From Ciborinia camelliae (Eukaryota > Ascomycota > Leotiomycetes > Helotiales > Sclerotiniaceae): DNA of 64,000 nucleotides. A program made the translations under genes and the position numbers. Below are positions 45,148-59,200 of this stretch, piece after piece. The notes under the pieces are model-generated. The model was not told where the DNA came from, did no database searches, and was given only the letters and a program-made list of their open reading frames with translations. Positions within the stretch are counted from its first letter, which is position 1. Every line of letters begins with the position of its first letter. Location of the stretch: assembly GCA_025890175.1 (NCBI GenBank), contig JANPYM010000024.1, forward strand, positions 1 to 64,000. The letters run 5' to 3'.

Positions 45148-46585
45148 ATGAGGCCAAGATTTCATCAATTGAAGAAAGTGGTACGTGAGAGATTTTCCAA
45201 TTGAAATTGGCCTTTCTTCCATTCCATCTGCAACTCACTTCATACCAATCCAGGAACATGGTGGGCTAATCTTTATTCTCCTCATAGAAAGTTCGCCAAA
45301 CATGGAATAAAATCAATTTATACAACCTCTCCAGATTCAAGCCAAGGGTGGAAAATGGCACATTCTTCCAGCAAAAATGGAAAGCGAAGTCGATCAGTCG
45401 AGCATACCACGGAGAGCAAATTCGGGAGGGGCAATGGACAAAAATGTTTAGGCCGAGAGCGAAAGCTGTGATTCCTATGGATCATAGGTATTTAGCTGAA
45501 CATGATGGTTCCGAGTTGGCTGCTGGAAGAGGATCTGGGTTGGAGGCACCACCATTACCCCCCAATAAAATATCTTTCAACAGGAATCAGATACCTTATA
45601 TGTCCATGGTATACGCCCCGATTGAACGACGACTGGACACGGCCATATTCAGAGCGTTATTTGCAAGCAGTACGAGACAGGCAAGGCAATTTGTGGTGCA
45701 CGGAAAGGTTAAGGTCAATGGGAAGAAGGTATGGAATGATGGGATTCTACTCCGGTTAGGATCTGCTATTTACTCACACGATATCAGATGCCATACCCAG
45801 GATACCTTTTAAACCCAGGCGACATGTTCCAAGTAGACATAGAAAGAGTGCTCTTTGCAACCGGTGCACCCAAAACGATAGATCAAATCAAGAGTGGACG
45901 AGGACTGAGAAAATCCCTCCGCGCAATGAATGATCAAAAGACCAAAAACGCCGCCGCCAAAAGAGAAAAGGAAAAGGAAGCAGCCGCTGCAGAAGGAGGA
46001 GAAACCGCAACCATCAAAGAAACCCCCGAATCCAAAGAAAAGGAGCAGAAGGAAAAACTGCGCATGGAATTCCGCACCCTCCAAGAACACGCCGACGTTC
46101 TCCTAACCGATAGCAAAAATGCCCCCTCGGGCAAGCGCAAGATGGCACTCCGCAAACTGAAGCGCGAGGTCCGCGCCACGCTCTCGCAACTAAACCGCAA
46201 ACCCACCTCGGAACTCAGCAAGCTCCTGGAAGCCTACACGATGAAGCTAGCCAAGAGCGAAGACTTGGAAACCATCGCCTCGCAATCCCCCGCGCTCATC
46301 AACGCCGAAGATACACCCGATTACCAACGAAAATTAAAGCTGGCCATTCAACGCGCCCGCGAAAATCCCATCGATGAATCCAAACCCTACATGACCCCTT
46401 GGCAACCAAGACCTTACATGAGCGCCTTTGCTTTCATCCCCAGATACTTGGAAGTCAACCAGAAAATCTGTAGTGCGGTTTACCTTCGACATCCGGTGGC
46501 GAGACCGGGCTTGAGTGAGGTGCCCAGTCCTTTCCCTATGGATGTCTTACAATTGGCGCATAATTGGTATTTGAGGAGGAGGTAG
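45148..46585 (+). CDS. NAM9: Mitochondrial ribosomal protein uS4m (Nam9)
   Basis: Exons 45148-45180, 45288-45728 and 45788-46585 encode 423 residues, with introns of 107 and 59 bp, both phase 0. The first exon has 11 codons ([11 protein letters not shown]); the second continues with [17 protein letters not shown], as in other fungal Nam9 proteins. The S4 RNA-binding domain spans the second intron: [33 protein letters not shown], then [17 protein letters not shown] long Lys/Glu/Ala-rich insertion ([13 protein letters not shown] region, about 220-270) follows, and the conserved C-terminus [19 protein letters not shown] closes the protein. It binds 15S rRNA in the small mitoribosomal subunit and is an early assembly protein. 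Confidence 0.93.
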
Positions 46586-47364
46586 ATGGATAGTAGAGGG
46601 TAGAGGGTAGAGATAGACGTTTGGGGGGATCGGGATCTGGATCTGGATCTAGATCCGGAGTACGACTACTGTATTGTATACTGGGCTGGGCTAGGCTGAG
46701 ATGAGAGGGGAGGGGATGGAAAAAAAATGAATCATGTGTATCATATCATGCGTGTCATGTCCGTACGTACCTACCTATATATGAAGACTTTGTATTATAC
46801 ATCCTATCCTATCCTATCCTATCCGATCCGATCTGGTCCGATCTGAAAGTATGAATGAATGAGATGAAATTGAAGGAATGCATACATTCTTCGTATCAAT
46901 ATATCAATATATCAATATCAATATCAACATTAAGATGAGACTCTTTCTAAATGTATATATTTTGTTTCCTTTCATTCGAATACCTATTGAGTTATCTTCT
47001 ATCTATCTGTCTATCTGTCCACGTGCCTCTGTCTATCTGTCTGTCTACGGTCAACTTCTGATCTCATCTCATCTCATCTCATCTAATCATCTAATCATCT
47101 AATTTGCTATATCATATATACACAAGCACAATCAGGACCACAAGCAACCACCACCCACCCACCCACCCATCCATCCATGCCCCTATCCATGCCCCTATCC
47201 ATACCGCTCACTACCTACATATATTTTTATCTCTTTTATATCTTTATCTTTATCTTTTCAATTCTACTCCCAACTCCCCTCTCTAAAACAATCCTACACC
47301 CACATACACACCTTCCCAACTCCCCTCCCACATCCTACATCCTCCACCCTCCCAACTCCCAACT
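46586..47364. other. Convergent 3' region with short tandem repeats
   Basis: Between uS4m and the carnitine acetyltransferase. TATCC repeats (46804-46826), TCATC/ATCTC repeats (47064-47102) and CCAC/CCATCC runs (47148-47190) dominate. No gene is supported; ORFs here are repeat-derived. Confidence 0.55.
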
Positions 47365-49576
47365 CTACAACTTAGCCTTCGCTCCATCCAGGGTAGGAAC
47401 CAACAAATCTCTAAGATCACCCGCCGCCTCATTAAGATAGAAGCTCATTCGTTCCGAGCCGAGACCCTTGGATACGATATTGAATTGAAGACTATGGATT
47501 ATTGCGGACCGCGTTAGTTTATTTTCTCTATTAGAGGTGGATGAATGAACGGATGAATGAATGAAGAGTGCCCCTCCACACTCCCCCTTTACCACCCTCC
47601 CGGAAGGGAAAAGGAAAACGAAAGAAAAAGAGAAAAAAAGGGATGGGTAGAGAAAGTAACATACCTATTCTCATTAATCATATAAGCGATTCCCCACCCA
47701 TCATCCACCACCTGACTCCATCCATACCCATTAAAATATTCCGAGCTCAATTGAGAACTCGAGATGAACCATTTGCTACTATACCCATACGTAGGATCTT
47801 TATAGATAGCAGGGAGCTCTTCCCCTGGCTCCAACAATCTCTTCAATCCAAACAAATGTCTATCGACACCTTTGCCATCACTCGCAGCTGAGATGTACTC
47901 AACGTGCGAGTTAATAGCCGCGCGGAATGCAGCAATGGCCTTAGCAGGTTCGACTGTGTGATCAGAGATCGCTTTGCAGAAGGCGACCGAGTCGTCGGAT
48001 ACGGATCGACATGTTTCGGTTCGACCTTGTTGGAAACGACGTGTTGCGGCACTTTCGTACGTGGGACGGTTCTTGCCGTACATTTTGAAATAGGCGAGTT
48101 GGATGATCATTTGTACGTAGGCGTCAGGTGAACATTTGAATTTCTTGATGAGACCCTTGCCATAACCTTGGTAGGCTTGGACGCGGAGTTCATGGGCGGC
48201 GATGACTTCAGTGAAATCTTTTGTGGCGCGCTCAATTTCAGATTGGACTTCTTTTGTGATGTGAAATTTGAGGGGTGTTGGTTCGGGGAGGTTCGAGCGG
48301 ATGGAGGGGTTGGAGAAATCGAGTTTGTTGTTGAAAATTACTTCATTTACGTAGTCATTCAAACGATGAGTAGGGGTTCCATCCATCATGGAGTGCTCAC
48401 CCATGAAACCGGATGTACCATTGTTGTTGATGATGAATTGAAGGGGTTTGTCAAACCAGCGGTTTGCCCCATCACCGTGCCAGTATTGATGAGCTCGCTC
48501 TTCTAGGGTGACTGGAGCAGCGTCATCTAAACAGACAACAAATGAAGCGGATTCAATGTCTTTGAGAATCTTGGCATTTGATGGGTTCGCCTTGAGAAGA
48601 ACTTCCCGGGCATCGGTCCAGATATCGCGGTTCTCGGATGTGAGAGTTCCGACTGCTGGTGTATTCTCTGCTTTCTCGTAAATGCGCTTGAATTGTTGTT
48701 CCAACTCAGAAGTGTTCAATTGTTGTCCATCCACTTCATGCATAACCTTGAAGAATTGATTCTTGCGAATAACCAAAATATGTTTGTTCTCCTCTGCAGA
48801 ATACTTGACTGGGTGATCTGCTGGCTTTGAGGGAACTCGACAGGCGTTGAACATCCATTGATAACTTTCCATGGAAATTGGTAGTTTCTTCATATATTCT
48901 GGTTCCAAAGTTCCACCATCCACTTGTTTCTTGAATTCCAAAACTGCAGTACTGATAGCAGCAGCTCTCTTTGATGGATCGCGCCGCCTTCTATCATCTC
49001 GGTGGGAGTAAAAGTAGCTGACATATGGGACAACTGGATCTCTGTAACTCAAATATGCAACATCATTCCACCATTCATAAATCCAATTCTTGTGCTTGGG
49101 ATCTTCTCGACGAGCGATTAACTTCTCTTGAAGTTTGCTACCAACTCCACCTGGCTTTATGAATTCTTGAACAGCTTTTGTGGTGTTTTGTAACTCGGAG
49201 GAGGTAAGCAAGGGATGCACTGATTTGAGGTATCGAACAGCTGTCTCTTCTAAGGTAGGAACTGGAAGTTTTGGGAGTGATTCTTCAAATCGTAGCATAG
49301 GACCCTTAGATAAATCTTCTACATAACCTGCCATCCAATATTGTCAATCATAAAGCTTTTGGTAACGGGGCATAAAGAAGAATGTATCTGTACCTTTTGG
49401 GAGAGAGCTATTGCTCCGCGCATTTGCTGGTGCCATACCTAGAGTCTGCGAAATCTTGTAAGCTTTCATAAACCTCATATAAGATCGTACAAACATACTC
49501 TTGAAACTCTTGTAGATGTAAAGCTATTTCTGAGCAGCGGAGATTGAATACGACCTTTCGCCAACAACTTCAACAT
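47365..49576 (-). CDS. CAT2: Carnitine O-acetyltransferase, mitochondrial and peroxisomal
   Basis: Four exons on the minus strand, 49576-49499, 49445-49394, 49327-47665 and 47491-47365, give 639 residues with consistent phases (introns 53, 66 and 173 bp). The enzyme exchanges acetyl groups between CoA and carnitine so that acetyl units made in peroxisomes or cytosol can enter mitochondria. The choline/carnitine acyltransferase signature is clear; catalytic His 355 lies in GFMGEHSMMDGTP. The first two exons encode a basic presequence (MLKLLAKGRIQSPLLRNSF), and the last three residues are AKL, a type 1 peroxisomal signal. Downstream starts at MAPANARSNSS or MAG could give a form without presequence. 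Dual targeting from one gene is known for fungal Cat2/AcuJ. CCTCGG sites lie upstream. Confidence 0.95.
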
Positions 49577-49793
49577 ACCAACGACGTTTCCTTGAAAGAC
49601 GGAGGAAGAGGAGAGTTTTATTGAGGGGTGAAATTAAAGAGAGACTCTTTTGTGAAAGTAGCAGGGAATTGGTAGATTATGGCTTCTTTTAGATAAAAGT
49701 GTTATGGTTGGTTGCCAATTATACATTACTTCTAAGGTTGGTTGTACTTGCTTGGTCCCTTCGGTAAACCTCCCGTCCGTCTCTTTCATTATA

Positions 49794-49799
49794 CCGAGG
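49794..49799 (-). promoter_or_regulatory. CCTCGG fatty-acid response site 1
   Basis: CCTCGG on the coding strand, about 218 bp before the ATG at 49576. This hexamer is the core bound by FarA/FarB-type zinc-cluster activators of fatty-acid and acetyl-unit metabolism in Aspergillus. A carnitine acetyltransferase is an expected target; binding is inferred. Confidence 0.5.
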
Positions 49800-50072
49800 C
49801 ATCTTTGGGAGAATGAATGAATGAAGCTTGGACCAACCCCACAATGTCGCCGCTTCAACCTCCAGGAATACCGCAAACACGCAAACACGCAAACACGCAC
49901 TGCACCCCACACCTGCAATATCACATTGAGCTTCCTCTATGGATAAATTTCGGACAATATCTCAGCCAAATCAGTTTGTTCGTAACCTCCGAATGGATAA
50001 AAAGAGATTTCCACCATTATCCGTCTTCGGTAATACCGTGATGGCTATGCATTTTCTATTTTCTATCTATAT

Positions 50073-50078
50073 CCTCGG
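50073..50078 (+). promoter_or_regulatory. CCTCGG fatty-acid response site 2
   Basis: A second CCTCGG, in opposite orientation, about 500 bp before the carnitine acetyltransferase ATG. Confidence 0.4.
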
Positions 50079-50392
50079 TCGTCCGGAAAGGAACGTTGGC
50101 ATTATCAGAATGTATCATTTGACCTTCAAGAAAACAAACATGGTCAAACAGACAACGTGGTCATGATAATATCGCCTATTGTCGGATTTTCCTTTTTCTT
50201 TTTTTCTCCCTTCAAAAGCTCGCTTATGGAAGGAGCTAAGATTTGCATGTGATCGGTCTCAGATCATCTTGTCAGCTCTAGCGGCGTTGACCTTTTGCTG
50301 CTAGCTTCCAGTGAGCAGAGCGGAAGTCAGTTCTCAGTTGTCAGTTCTCCTTATCAAATTATCAAATTTTCTACTAGACCCAATGTCACTAC

Positions 50393-50833
50393 TTGTATAC
50401 CACCCTAAGTTGTAATCAATCAAATCTACCAGACATTAATAGCTTCCCCGGCTTGGCTGAAGAAGATAAAGCTATCGCTCATTCCGGGGATTTCAGGAAA
50501 CCAAGTTTCTTGAGTTATACATTGTTTGTATTAGAATGCGTGAAGAACATATCGGTTGATAAACCGAGAGCTATTAAATTTACAATCTCGGCATGGCCAG
50601 TGTTTACTGTATCGATCATTCATCCACCTCAAACGTTCATACATCTGTCATGGCAAAATCTCGATGCCCGGAAGGTTCTCCAAGATTTCGAAGACTTCGA
50701 ATACCGAGTGATTCACGTAACGCAGAGTTCGCGTTGGCCATTCTGTTTTGTTCCTTTTGGTGCACTCAAGATGGCACTAAGACCTCGACTACCAATACTG
50801 TCCGAGGAAGAAGTTATTCGATTGTTTGGCTGA
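50393..50833 (+). other. Possible gene fragment, 146 codons, no ATG
   Basis: The frame has coding-like composition (GLAEEDKAIAHSGDFRKPSF, RPRLPILSEEEVIRLFG) but opens at TTG. The nearest upstream ATG (50382) is out of frame by one base with no credible intron between. No domain is recognised. It may be the 3' exon of a lost gene. Confidence 0.3.
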
Positions 50834-53800
50834 ACTATACTGGCAACATGATTTGATTCCGGATTAGATTTTTGAGCGACATACCTCATCAACGGATTAT
50901 TATTGTTTCATCCTTTCCAAAGATTATACCTTATTTCCCTTGAAGGGAAGAGTATAAGAAGGCTTAAGCTTATTCTCACATGCCCCTCGCCCAAAACAGT
51001 CAACCCGTTGAAAAAAAACTGCCACCATGGCTGTCTGTTGTAATTGGTGATATTACGGTGCAGATTCCGATTCGCAAGTCGTGGAAGTTTACCTGGAAAC
51101 TTGGTGATTAGGTGCGAGTGCATGACGCTAAAAGAATTCGAGACAGCAGCATTTGTATCAACATACGATTTAGGATTCTAAGGTGATAACATTAGGGTAA
51201 TTGACAATGAAAAAGCTGACAAATGTGACCAACCGAGCAAAACCTGACGACCCATCTTTTTCTCGACAGTCTTCCTCTCTCTGATGGGACTTTAATCCCA
51301 CTGCCCTTCGATTGCACTTCATACTCTTCCTCAAAACACCCGCAATGAATAATGCAGGGTTCTCTTGAATTAGAATCGCAGCTCTAAAAGCTCCCAGCCT
51401 ATCCGATTCTATATTCATCGGATGTATATCAAGCAAGTACATGCTACATATGCTTGGAAAGTCCAATCTTCTATTGTCAAGAATCCGATTCAAATACACC
51501 AAGACGAAGAACTCTATCTTTTTTTGACACGACCTTTCCGTGACAAGCGCTCAGGTAACTTTTACTAATAATATAATTGACCCCACCGCTGTCACATTCC
51601 TAACAATATAATAGTTACAAAAGTACGCAAATATTCGTGTACTTAAGGAACTACCTCCTGCTCCCTCGGGGGCGGAGTTGGGTTTGTCCTTCCCACAGGC
51701 AACATCTCAGTCCTCAGATCGTCTTCATTGAAGGATTTCCGCTAAGATATGTAGTCATTTGTACTGGGTTCTCAGCTTCTTTATATACCTACGCACCTAC
51801 CTACCTATAGGATAGGAAGTCCAAATATCACATGGAAATATGATATGGTCCATCTAAAAGATATAGACAGAACAGCGGTGAATCATCAATCACATCACCT
51901 CTATATGCTCCACCAATAATGATACCAAGAATCAGTCACGCCCAACTACGTCTTGCCCAGCAGAATTGGTGAATCCGGGAAAGAAACGTGCGTATAAAAA
52001 GAACTCATGTTTCCCCCCGAAGTTTTTTTTATATATGGATAATGTTTCCTTAATTATTCTTATTCTATGGCTTCGAAACTTTGGTCATCGTCAAGTCTTC
52101 TAGCTCTTCTTCGTAACGTGGGAACGTTTTTAGAATAAACTCCTTTTTGATTTACCTATATACCATAACCATCAGCAAACTCTCGCTGCTCACCTCAGGC
52201 TCGCAACACTGTCATCTAAATACTTAGCCATCGATTCGGTAGTTATTATTGATTTTGTTAATGCTGTCAATTCTCCCTCGCATACACATGCATACAAAAA
52301 TTTCATCCTTCTCAAATAGTTGCCTGTGAGTCAAATATCCATAAAAGAAGACTTCATCTTTCACATCCCCAACAGGTAATCTCAAAACCCGACATATCTT
52401 TTCAGTAAGGCAACCCTCATGTTTTCTAGATAATGAAGAAAGAATATCTATCATGGGCTTTTATAGTTGAGGAGAATATTACCGGTCCTATTTAATCATC
52501 ACACAATACTATGTAGTAGATTTTGTTGCGTGATAATGTGGGACTAGGTTGGGTGAGGAGAAAGTATAAATAAACATCTCCTCTATTGGTTCGAGTTCCT
52601 ATTAAACTCGGGAAATAATGGATCGATATGCTCGTTTTGGTATGGCATCTTTGGATGTTGATTTAGAGGTCTTTATCTTAGCTTCTGCCTCCTGGTATCA
52701 TTGATGAGGTAACTGTCAGTTTGAGTAATATATATATGTATATATCCCATCTCCTATATTTATGATCTGAAACCTACATTCTTACCATTCTTGCTATCTC
52801 TAGCGTCAAAACAGAGTTAACAATTACCCACCGAATAAAACAATCATTGCCATTCTGATGTGGTGTTATATAAAATAAAAACGCGGATATAGATAGATTC
52901 ATAAATCTAAAAGTTAACCAAGAAAATATACTCCCCGGAAATCAAAGAGTATCCCCCAAAGTTCTAAGCGCGGCATGCATCTTGAATATATAAATACTTT
53001 GATTAACAGGATGATATATCCGTGACTTATATATTCGATATTCCTTTATGCCGAATGGACTCTTGAGTTACACAGAACTCGGCCGTGCTGAGGTCGGCCC
53101 TACATTCTAGCCCATGACGCTTTTTCAAATCAGAAGGTCCCGATGGGATATATAATATACAAGAGGTATTTCTTTCCAGCTCAGGAATCGCATACTGCTG
53201 AAGGTTATACATTGACGATGCCGGGAATCTAAGAGCGCCAAAGATTTTATGTAGTGTTGTGTTGTGAATGGAAAGGATTCTAATGCCTAGCGGTCTTCGA
53301 ATCCAAGTGATTATGATGAATATTTGTTTCTTAGTGCTATATCTCTGCGTTGTGAAGTTTACTTTCGTCAACTTATCAGTCTCTTTGTCATTAGATTGTG
53401 GATTTTCATTGTCGGTGTTTTATTAACTGTTGTTTATGATAACATTCAATGAGACTTCAATTTCCAAATTCTTTATACTATACCAATAGGCAGAATAAAC
53501 CTGTTAGTTTATTGTTCCGACATGATCGCGATTTTGAATGGGACTCCTGTGAAGCTTTTGTGGAGTATTTTACTGATACCTCTATGGTGACGAGGTAGTC
53601 GAGGTTGCCTCTTATATACCTTACCGCAACATCCTGTTTGTGTAAACACTTCTTGCGATTAAGAAGATAATCCTTTACTAAGCTCGAAGTAAAACTTGGG
53701 AGTGGACTATAAATTCACCGCACAAGATCCCAATTTACACCTCCATTAAACTTTATTTTATGCTCCTTCATCCGTATTATAGGAATGGTTTCGTCGCTTT

Positions 53801-55920
53801 GTCTGGTGCCCGGGATTTGGTATTGATGTTTCTTCTTGTTGGGAAGGGGTGGAATATAATATTAGCTTCCTGTTTATGTAATTGCGTTCTTCACTGTCAT
53901 TTTATTAGCCTTATCGACAATAGTTTGGTTATTTTGGTACTGTTAACACTTATTTAAAGATTGTACCTAAATACTATAAGAAACTTGAGTCTTCAGAAGA
54001 GCTTTGAAGATCGCTATTCTAGCATCTTAAAGGTTTATTAGTTAATACGCTTCTCAATGTCTAGAACTTGGCATTTAATTATCTTGGAATTTTAGCTGAT
54101 TGTTTTCAATCTCTAAACCTATCTAGGTTCATATGGATATCTCGTCATCTTGTTTTCCACACTTCCACAACCATCTATCCCCAATGTCTTGCTGTATGAA
54201 TCTTATTCTCCCTCTGGATGGGAATGCCTGTTGCCTCGCAGCCCTATATTGTCAAAGCTCTTTCTCTATAGTGTTCAACATTCAAAATTTATTCGCATCA
54301 AGAGAGCTATAAGTCTTCGGTCAAGGATAATGTGAAAATTGGCTCAGTAATACCATCTAGTCGATCCTATCAATCCCACTCCCCGAATGTCATGTAGATG
54401 GTATAAAAGTTCCCGAATTTTGTATATGTAATCAAATATGTTTATGAGAATAGGGATATTGATACCATCCGAGAATTTAATGCCACCAAGCTTCGTTGTT
54501 AAAAATTCAGGACTTCAAGCTTCTGAGATACTCGTAGGAAGTTTTCCAACGGTAGTATTATGCTTATATTAAATCTTTGTCAACACTGCTTTTTACTATC
54601 AATATATAGAAAAATACATATTTAGCAAGGCTATTACTGTTGTCATATATCTTATAGCGGCTTAAATTCTATCTTTAGTGTGGATGGTATAGATATTCCA
54701 CCTTTCAACATCAGAATATCAAAGATGTATGTATTAGGGCAAACACACAGTTTGTTAGCTGATGCATACCACTCCTGTGATGGCATGGTTAATCATCCTT
54801 ATTGATTTGACGATTTGAAACATGCCACTGTACATTCTTATATAGAAGAGGGAGCAACTTAGAGATACTGAGTGTAGCGTAGTGGTCTCTCGCTTAATTT
54901 TGAGCATTAGCCCCGCTATATGCATCTTTTAGGTCCATCTTTGTAATCGAGAAACACAGGGCAGAGATGGAACAAATATATAAAAGAATTTCATCCATGC
55001 ATATTGAATGGATAATTATGAAGTGGTATCAATTAATAAGAAAAAGGATTGCTGATTAGTTGGCAGACCTTTTACAATACTCAAGGTCTATCTTTTTTCT
55101 TCTTTTTACAAGTTTCGTATGTTTGATTCAGATCATCAGGGAGCCAGCAAAGTATTTAATCGTTGTTATTCCCAGTCTCATCAATATATGGAATCATTTT
55201 TCTCTGTCGAAATACTGTTGTTATGAATTCATCTTCTACTCCATTATCATACAAAAATATGTTGACTTTCATATCACTGCGAGTATGAAATCATCACCAC
55301 AACGCTATGCAAAAAGATATCACATTGAACTTTTCTCTTTAGCCCAGATATTGTTTGATCTTTTTCCTTGAGTTATCTTTGAATATTGGTTTTCTACCAA
55401 TACTCGATCTCAAGGTATATGAAAGTTCATCTTCTTATATATCATTGTTTGTAGACCAAAAGTGTAGAGGTTTCCAAGGAAATTATTTACTCCGCAAGTT
55501 AAGAAACGTGATCGTATTATCAAAACTCGTTAATTACTTGGAATTCAACTTACTGTTGCTCAAAACGAGAGGATGGATGTACCGTCCAAATTTTTGTACT
55601 TATTTTCAACGGGCCCTAAAACTTTTGATTCCCTATTGTGATTGTTCGCTGTCAATTTGGCATTCCGCAACTGTCAAATATTAGCTATAACCCTTGAACA
55701 CACTAACCCAAGGTTCATTGTTAAGTTCAATAAGGAAATGAAATTGCAAATATGCCAAGCTCGGGTCCATTTCTATGAGCAAAGAATGGGATTACTCCAC
55801 CTTATGGCAAACTCCATTTGAATATAATGATGTATTTGTTTGATGCTTTGTGGTGGTCAGATTTCCTTTTATAGTTCAAGAGGGATTCCCGCCCTTTCCA
55901 ATGATTAGAGAGAAGGGCAT

Positions 55921-56283
55921 TCAAAAGTCACCATCCTCATCATAGGCTATAGTTGGTGAATTTTGGGATCGGTATAAACAGTGTAAATATTGCTCCTTGA
56001 GTCCATAAATTTTATCAGCGGGAATGATAAATGAACAAATGGGTATTGAAATTACATGCCCATTGCTATCTCTCTTTCGAAACCTCGGTCCAAAATTTGC
56101 ATGTCTAAAGTCTCTCAAATTTATATCCACAAGGAAAAGATCAGTCATTTCATTATCTTGATTATCACCACCACTTTCACCTTCTGCTACCGGAATAATG
56201 ATTGTACTCTTGGCAATACTGTGTCTGTCAAAATCCTCTCTCACTATCAGAATATTGATGTCAAATACAAAAGCCCAATTCAA
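55921..56283 (-). other. Open frame of 120 codons, possible coding relic
   Basis: The frame opens at TTG, not ATG. Its middle (EGESGGDNQDNEMTDLFLVD, then FRHANFGPRFRKRDSNGH) has the charged, varied composition of a real protein, unlike surrounding frames. No family is recognised and no splice context is evident. Confidence 0.25.
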
Positions 56284-59200
56284 GGAGTTGTGATTTCCAT
56301 ATCAAGTTGTAATTTTAAGATGTTAAACCAAGGGGGAGCCCCCATTCACCCTGTAGTTGTTGCTTCCTCACACTGTTTCCTCTTTATTTTCAATCTTCAG
56401 CCTGATGAGATAGGTAATGAATTTTTTTCTTTTATCAATCACTTGCTTAAAACGCATTTGGTACTGATTTTACCATGTACGCAATTCATTCAAGCTGAAA
56501 TTCCATAATTGTGGGTTGAACTAGCCCTGGAATAAGCGTGACGTAAAATGTGACGTAACTTGGGATTTTCAATTGAATTCGGCTTCCAATCAAACCGCTA
56601 TAGACATGAGATTTTTAGTATAATCACATCTTGCTGAGAGTTAATCCAGCATATACAACATGAACCTGGGCGTAAGGAAGCAGCAGGACAAGAAGCTTGA
56701 AACACTTCGCAGTTGCCGCCCCCCTGGACTTAGCGGTGCACTCGAATCTTAGGGAAAAGTGATATCATATGCGTATTGCTCGGATGTTGTCTGACTGCTG
56801 TTGTTTCTTGTCATAGTTGTTATTAATAGTAAATTCTCCACATCAATAACAGAGCTTTATGACCATCCTCATCACTTTAAATTTCTACTACATATTCCAC
56901 TCTCAAATATGCTAGAGAATATCTCGTATCATAAAATACACACCGTACTTCCGCGATGAAACTGGATCACATAACTCATGGCCTTCAGGTGAGATTTCTC
57001 GTTTGACCTGAAACAGGAAAAATTGAATTATTTATATGGGCAATGTCAAATTCCAAGTCGGAGCGCCTCCTACAAGCGTGGGTTATCTGATAATTCAGTG
57101 ACCCAAATCTCTTCGTATATTGTTTCCAGATAGATTATAAAAGAAGCTAGTTCTTGTCTATTGAAGAGCTATTCGATAATTCTGAGCTGTTCTTCTTCGA
57201 TTAACTCCAGGATCTCAGCTTCGCGATCTCGAGCTACACTTCATCGATTCAATTTATTATATGTTTGCGCCGGGAACCCAATGGTGTTTAATAATATCCA
57301 AGTATTGCCATGTTTCCCATTATTATTGCCATTTATTCTGAATGCTGTCATTATGTCGTATTGTCTCCATCCATTTCCCTGGCATTTCGATACATCTTGT
57401 CAAACTCATCTTCTTTGTCTCGAAGAAAACATAATTACTTGGTTCTCCTTGACTTGCAAAATAGTATGATTTGACTTTCAGTTTGATAAATATTTACCTT
57501 TTTGTGTATTCTAGTTTTTATATAGAGATTGGGGCGAGACTCGAAGGTAGATACCGAATAATGCTAGCCGTGACAAGATAGTTTGTTCCACTTTTCTTTG
57601 GACATGTTTGGTAGATTGATCTCTGGGTATTAAGGTGGCGAATTTCGGGCCAATTTGAATATACATTAAAATAGGTTATATTGTAAACATTAAAGTCTCT
57701 CGGGGTTCTGGTATAAATACCTAGTGAAATATTATTTTCATTCTAAACAATTCCTGGAGAGACTCTTAGCTTTGGTGGGGAAAGAGACTTACTTCATTGT
57801 GATTAATCGCTTGCTACTATCAAGAATTTAGACAGTATCGTTGCCAGATATTCGTTTTCACACAGATATTTATATATTACCTGTCTGTAGTGCCTGGCGA
57901 CTTCAAAAGGAAAGCAAAGCTAGGAGATATCATATCTTTCAAACTTCGTCTCTGCGACATCGAGGCTTTCCTAGAGACTATTGTACAGAGAATAGTAATT
58001 TGATTATTTCTATACCGAAACTAAAAACGAGGGATTATATACCACAAAGGCTTGAATATGATGGGCCGAGTAACATCACTTATCAACGCTGCCTTACAGC
58101 TTTGAAAGTTTCTACTCATGCCCATTAGCGTATAAAACATCCCCGGAGGGTATTGATCTGCTAGAAATTGTTATTATCTAATACATTGGGAAACTTATTC
58201 TTTATTTGATAGATTACTTCTATCCATGAACACTCGGGGGGTATTCCTTTGCCTGATTTATTTTCCTGTAGCTTCAAATGAATACCAGGAACTTTCTGTC
58301 ACTCTTTTGGTTTTCGGCGAATATGCGAACTTCTCAAGACTTGAGTATAAATTCTACTGAAATTTCATTATCAAAATATAATCCTATATCTAAGCCTTCA
58401 CGTAAAAGTCACATGTGAAACTTGCTTTCAGTCAAGAGACAAATGGATTACTGCAAGTCGAATTTGGAAGTAATATGATTTCAGATTTTGTTTTTAAGAA
58501 GGCCATTACTCTATGATTGCGTGTTATCTGACTATCATCATCTCTCAAATTTATTGCCAATTATACTTTAGTATTTCGTCATTGCCAGCTCTGAGGGGGA
58601 AGTTTCCTTTCATCGCGTGACCGTGACAGAATCAGCGAGGGAAATCGTCATTCTCTATTTGACCTTACCGGAGATTTCCTTGCAGAGTATTCCCATGAAA
58701 AATTGTGATTTCACAGCCCATTCATGTATCTCTGGAAGTTGAAGTCTCACCTTCTTTGATCGAAGGATTCAGAATCTTGTGGTGCGATTCAAATAGCCTA
58801 TTTAGTAGAATATCTAACGGTAGGTCTCTCCCAGGGAATTGAATCCTCCCCTGAAAGTCACTGTATTATTGGTAACACTAGCAAGAGACTCAGTTCATAC
58901 TTTTATTCGTTCAGTTTCACTTTCCCAGACCCTCTATAAGTGCCATACCAATGATTCTCATTATTGTTCTGTCAACCAAATGCACAAAGAAGCGGCCTAC
59001 GTCGAAACAAGGCTCAACATCAAGGTTTACAAGCCCAGGAGGAGTATGAAGGCTGGTCAGCAAGCTTGATAATTGCATCAATTTCTTCAAATGTGGGAAC
59101 ATATATAGAAGGAACAAACTTTTAGCGTCAATTTATTTTTCTCGTCAATTTTACTTATTTTAGACGTTTGCTCTCTTATGACAGAGAATATGTACACACA

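Larger units (their letters stand above)
49577..50392. promoter_or_regulatory. Upstream region of the carnitine acetyltransferase gene
   Basis: It contains two CCTCGG motifs and three tandem GCAAACAC units (49873-49896). ORFs across it have no features. Confidence 0.5.
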
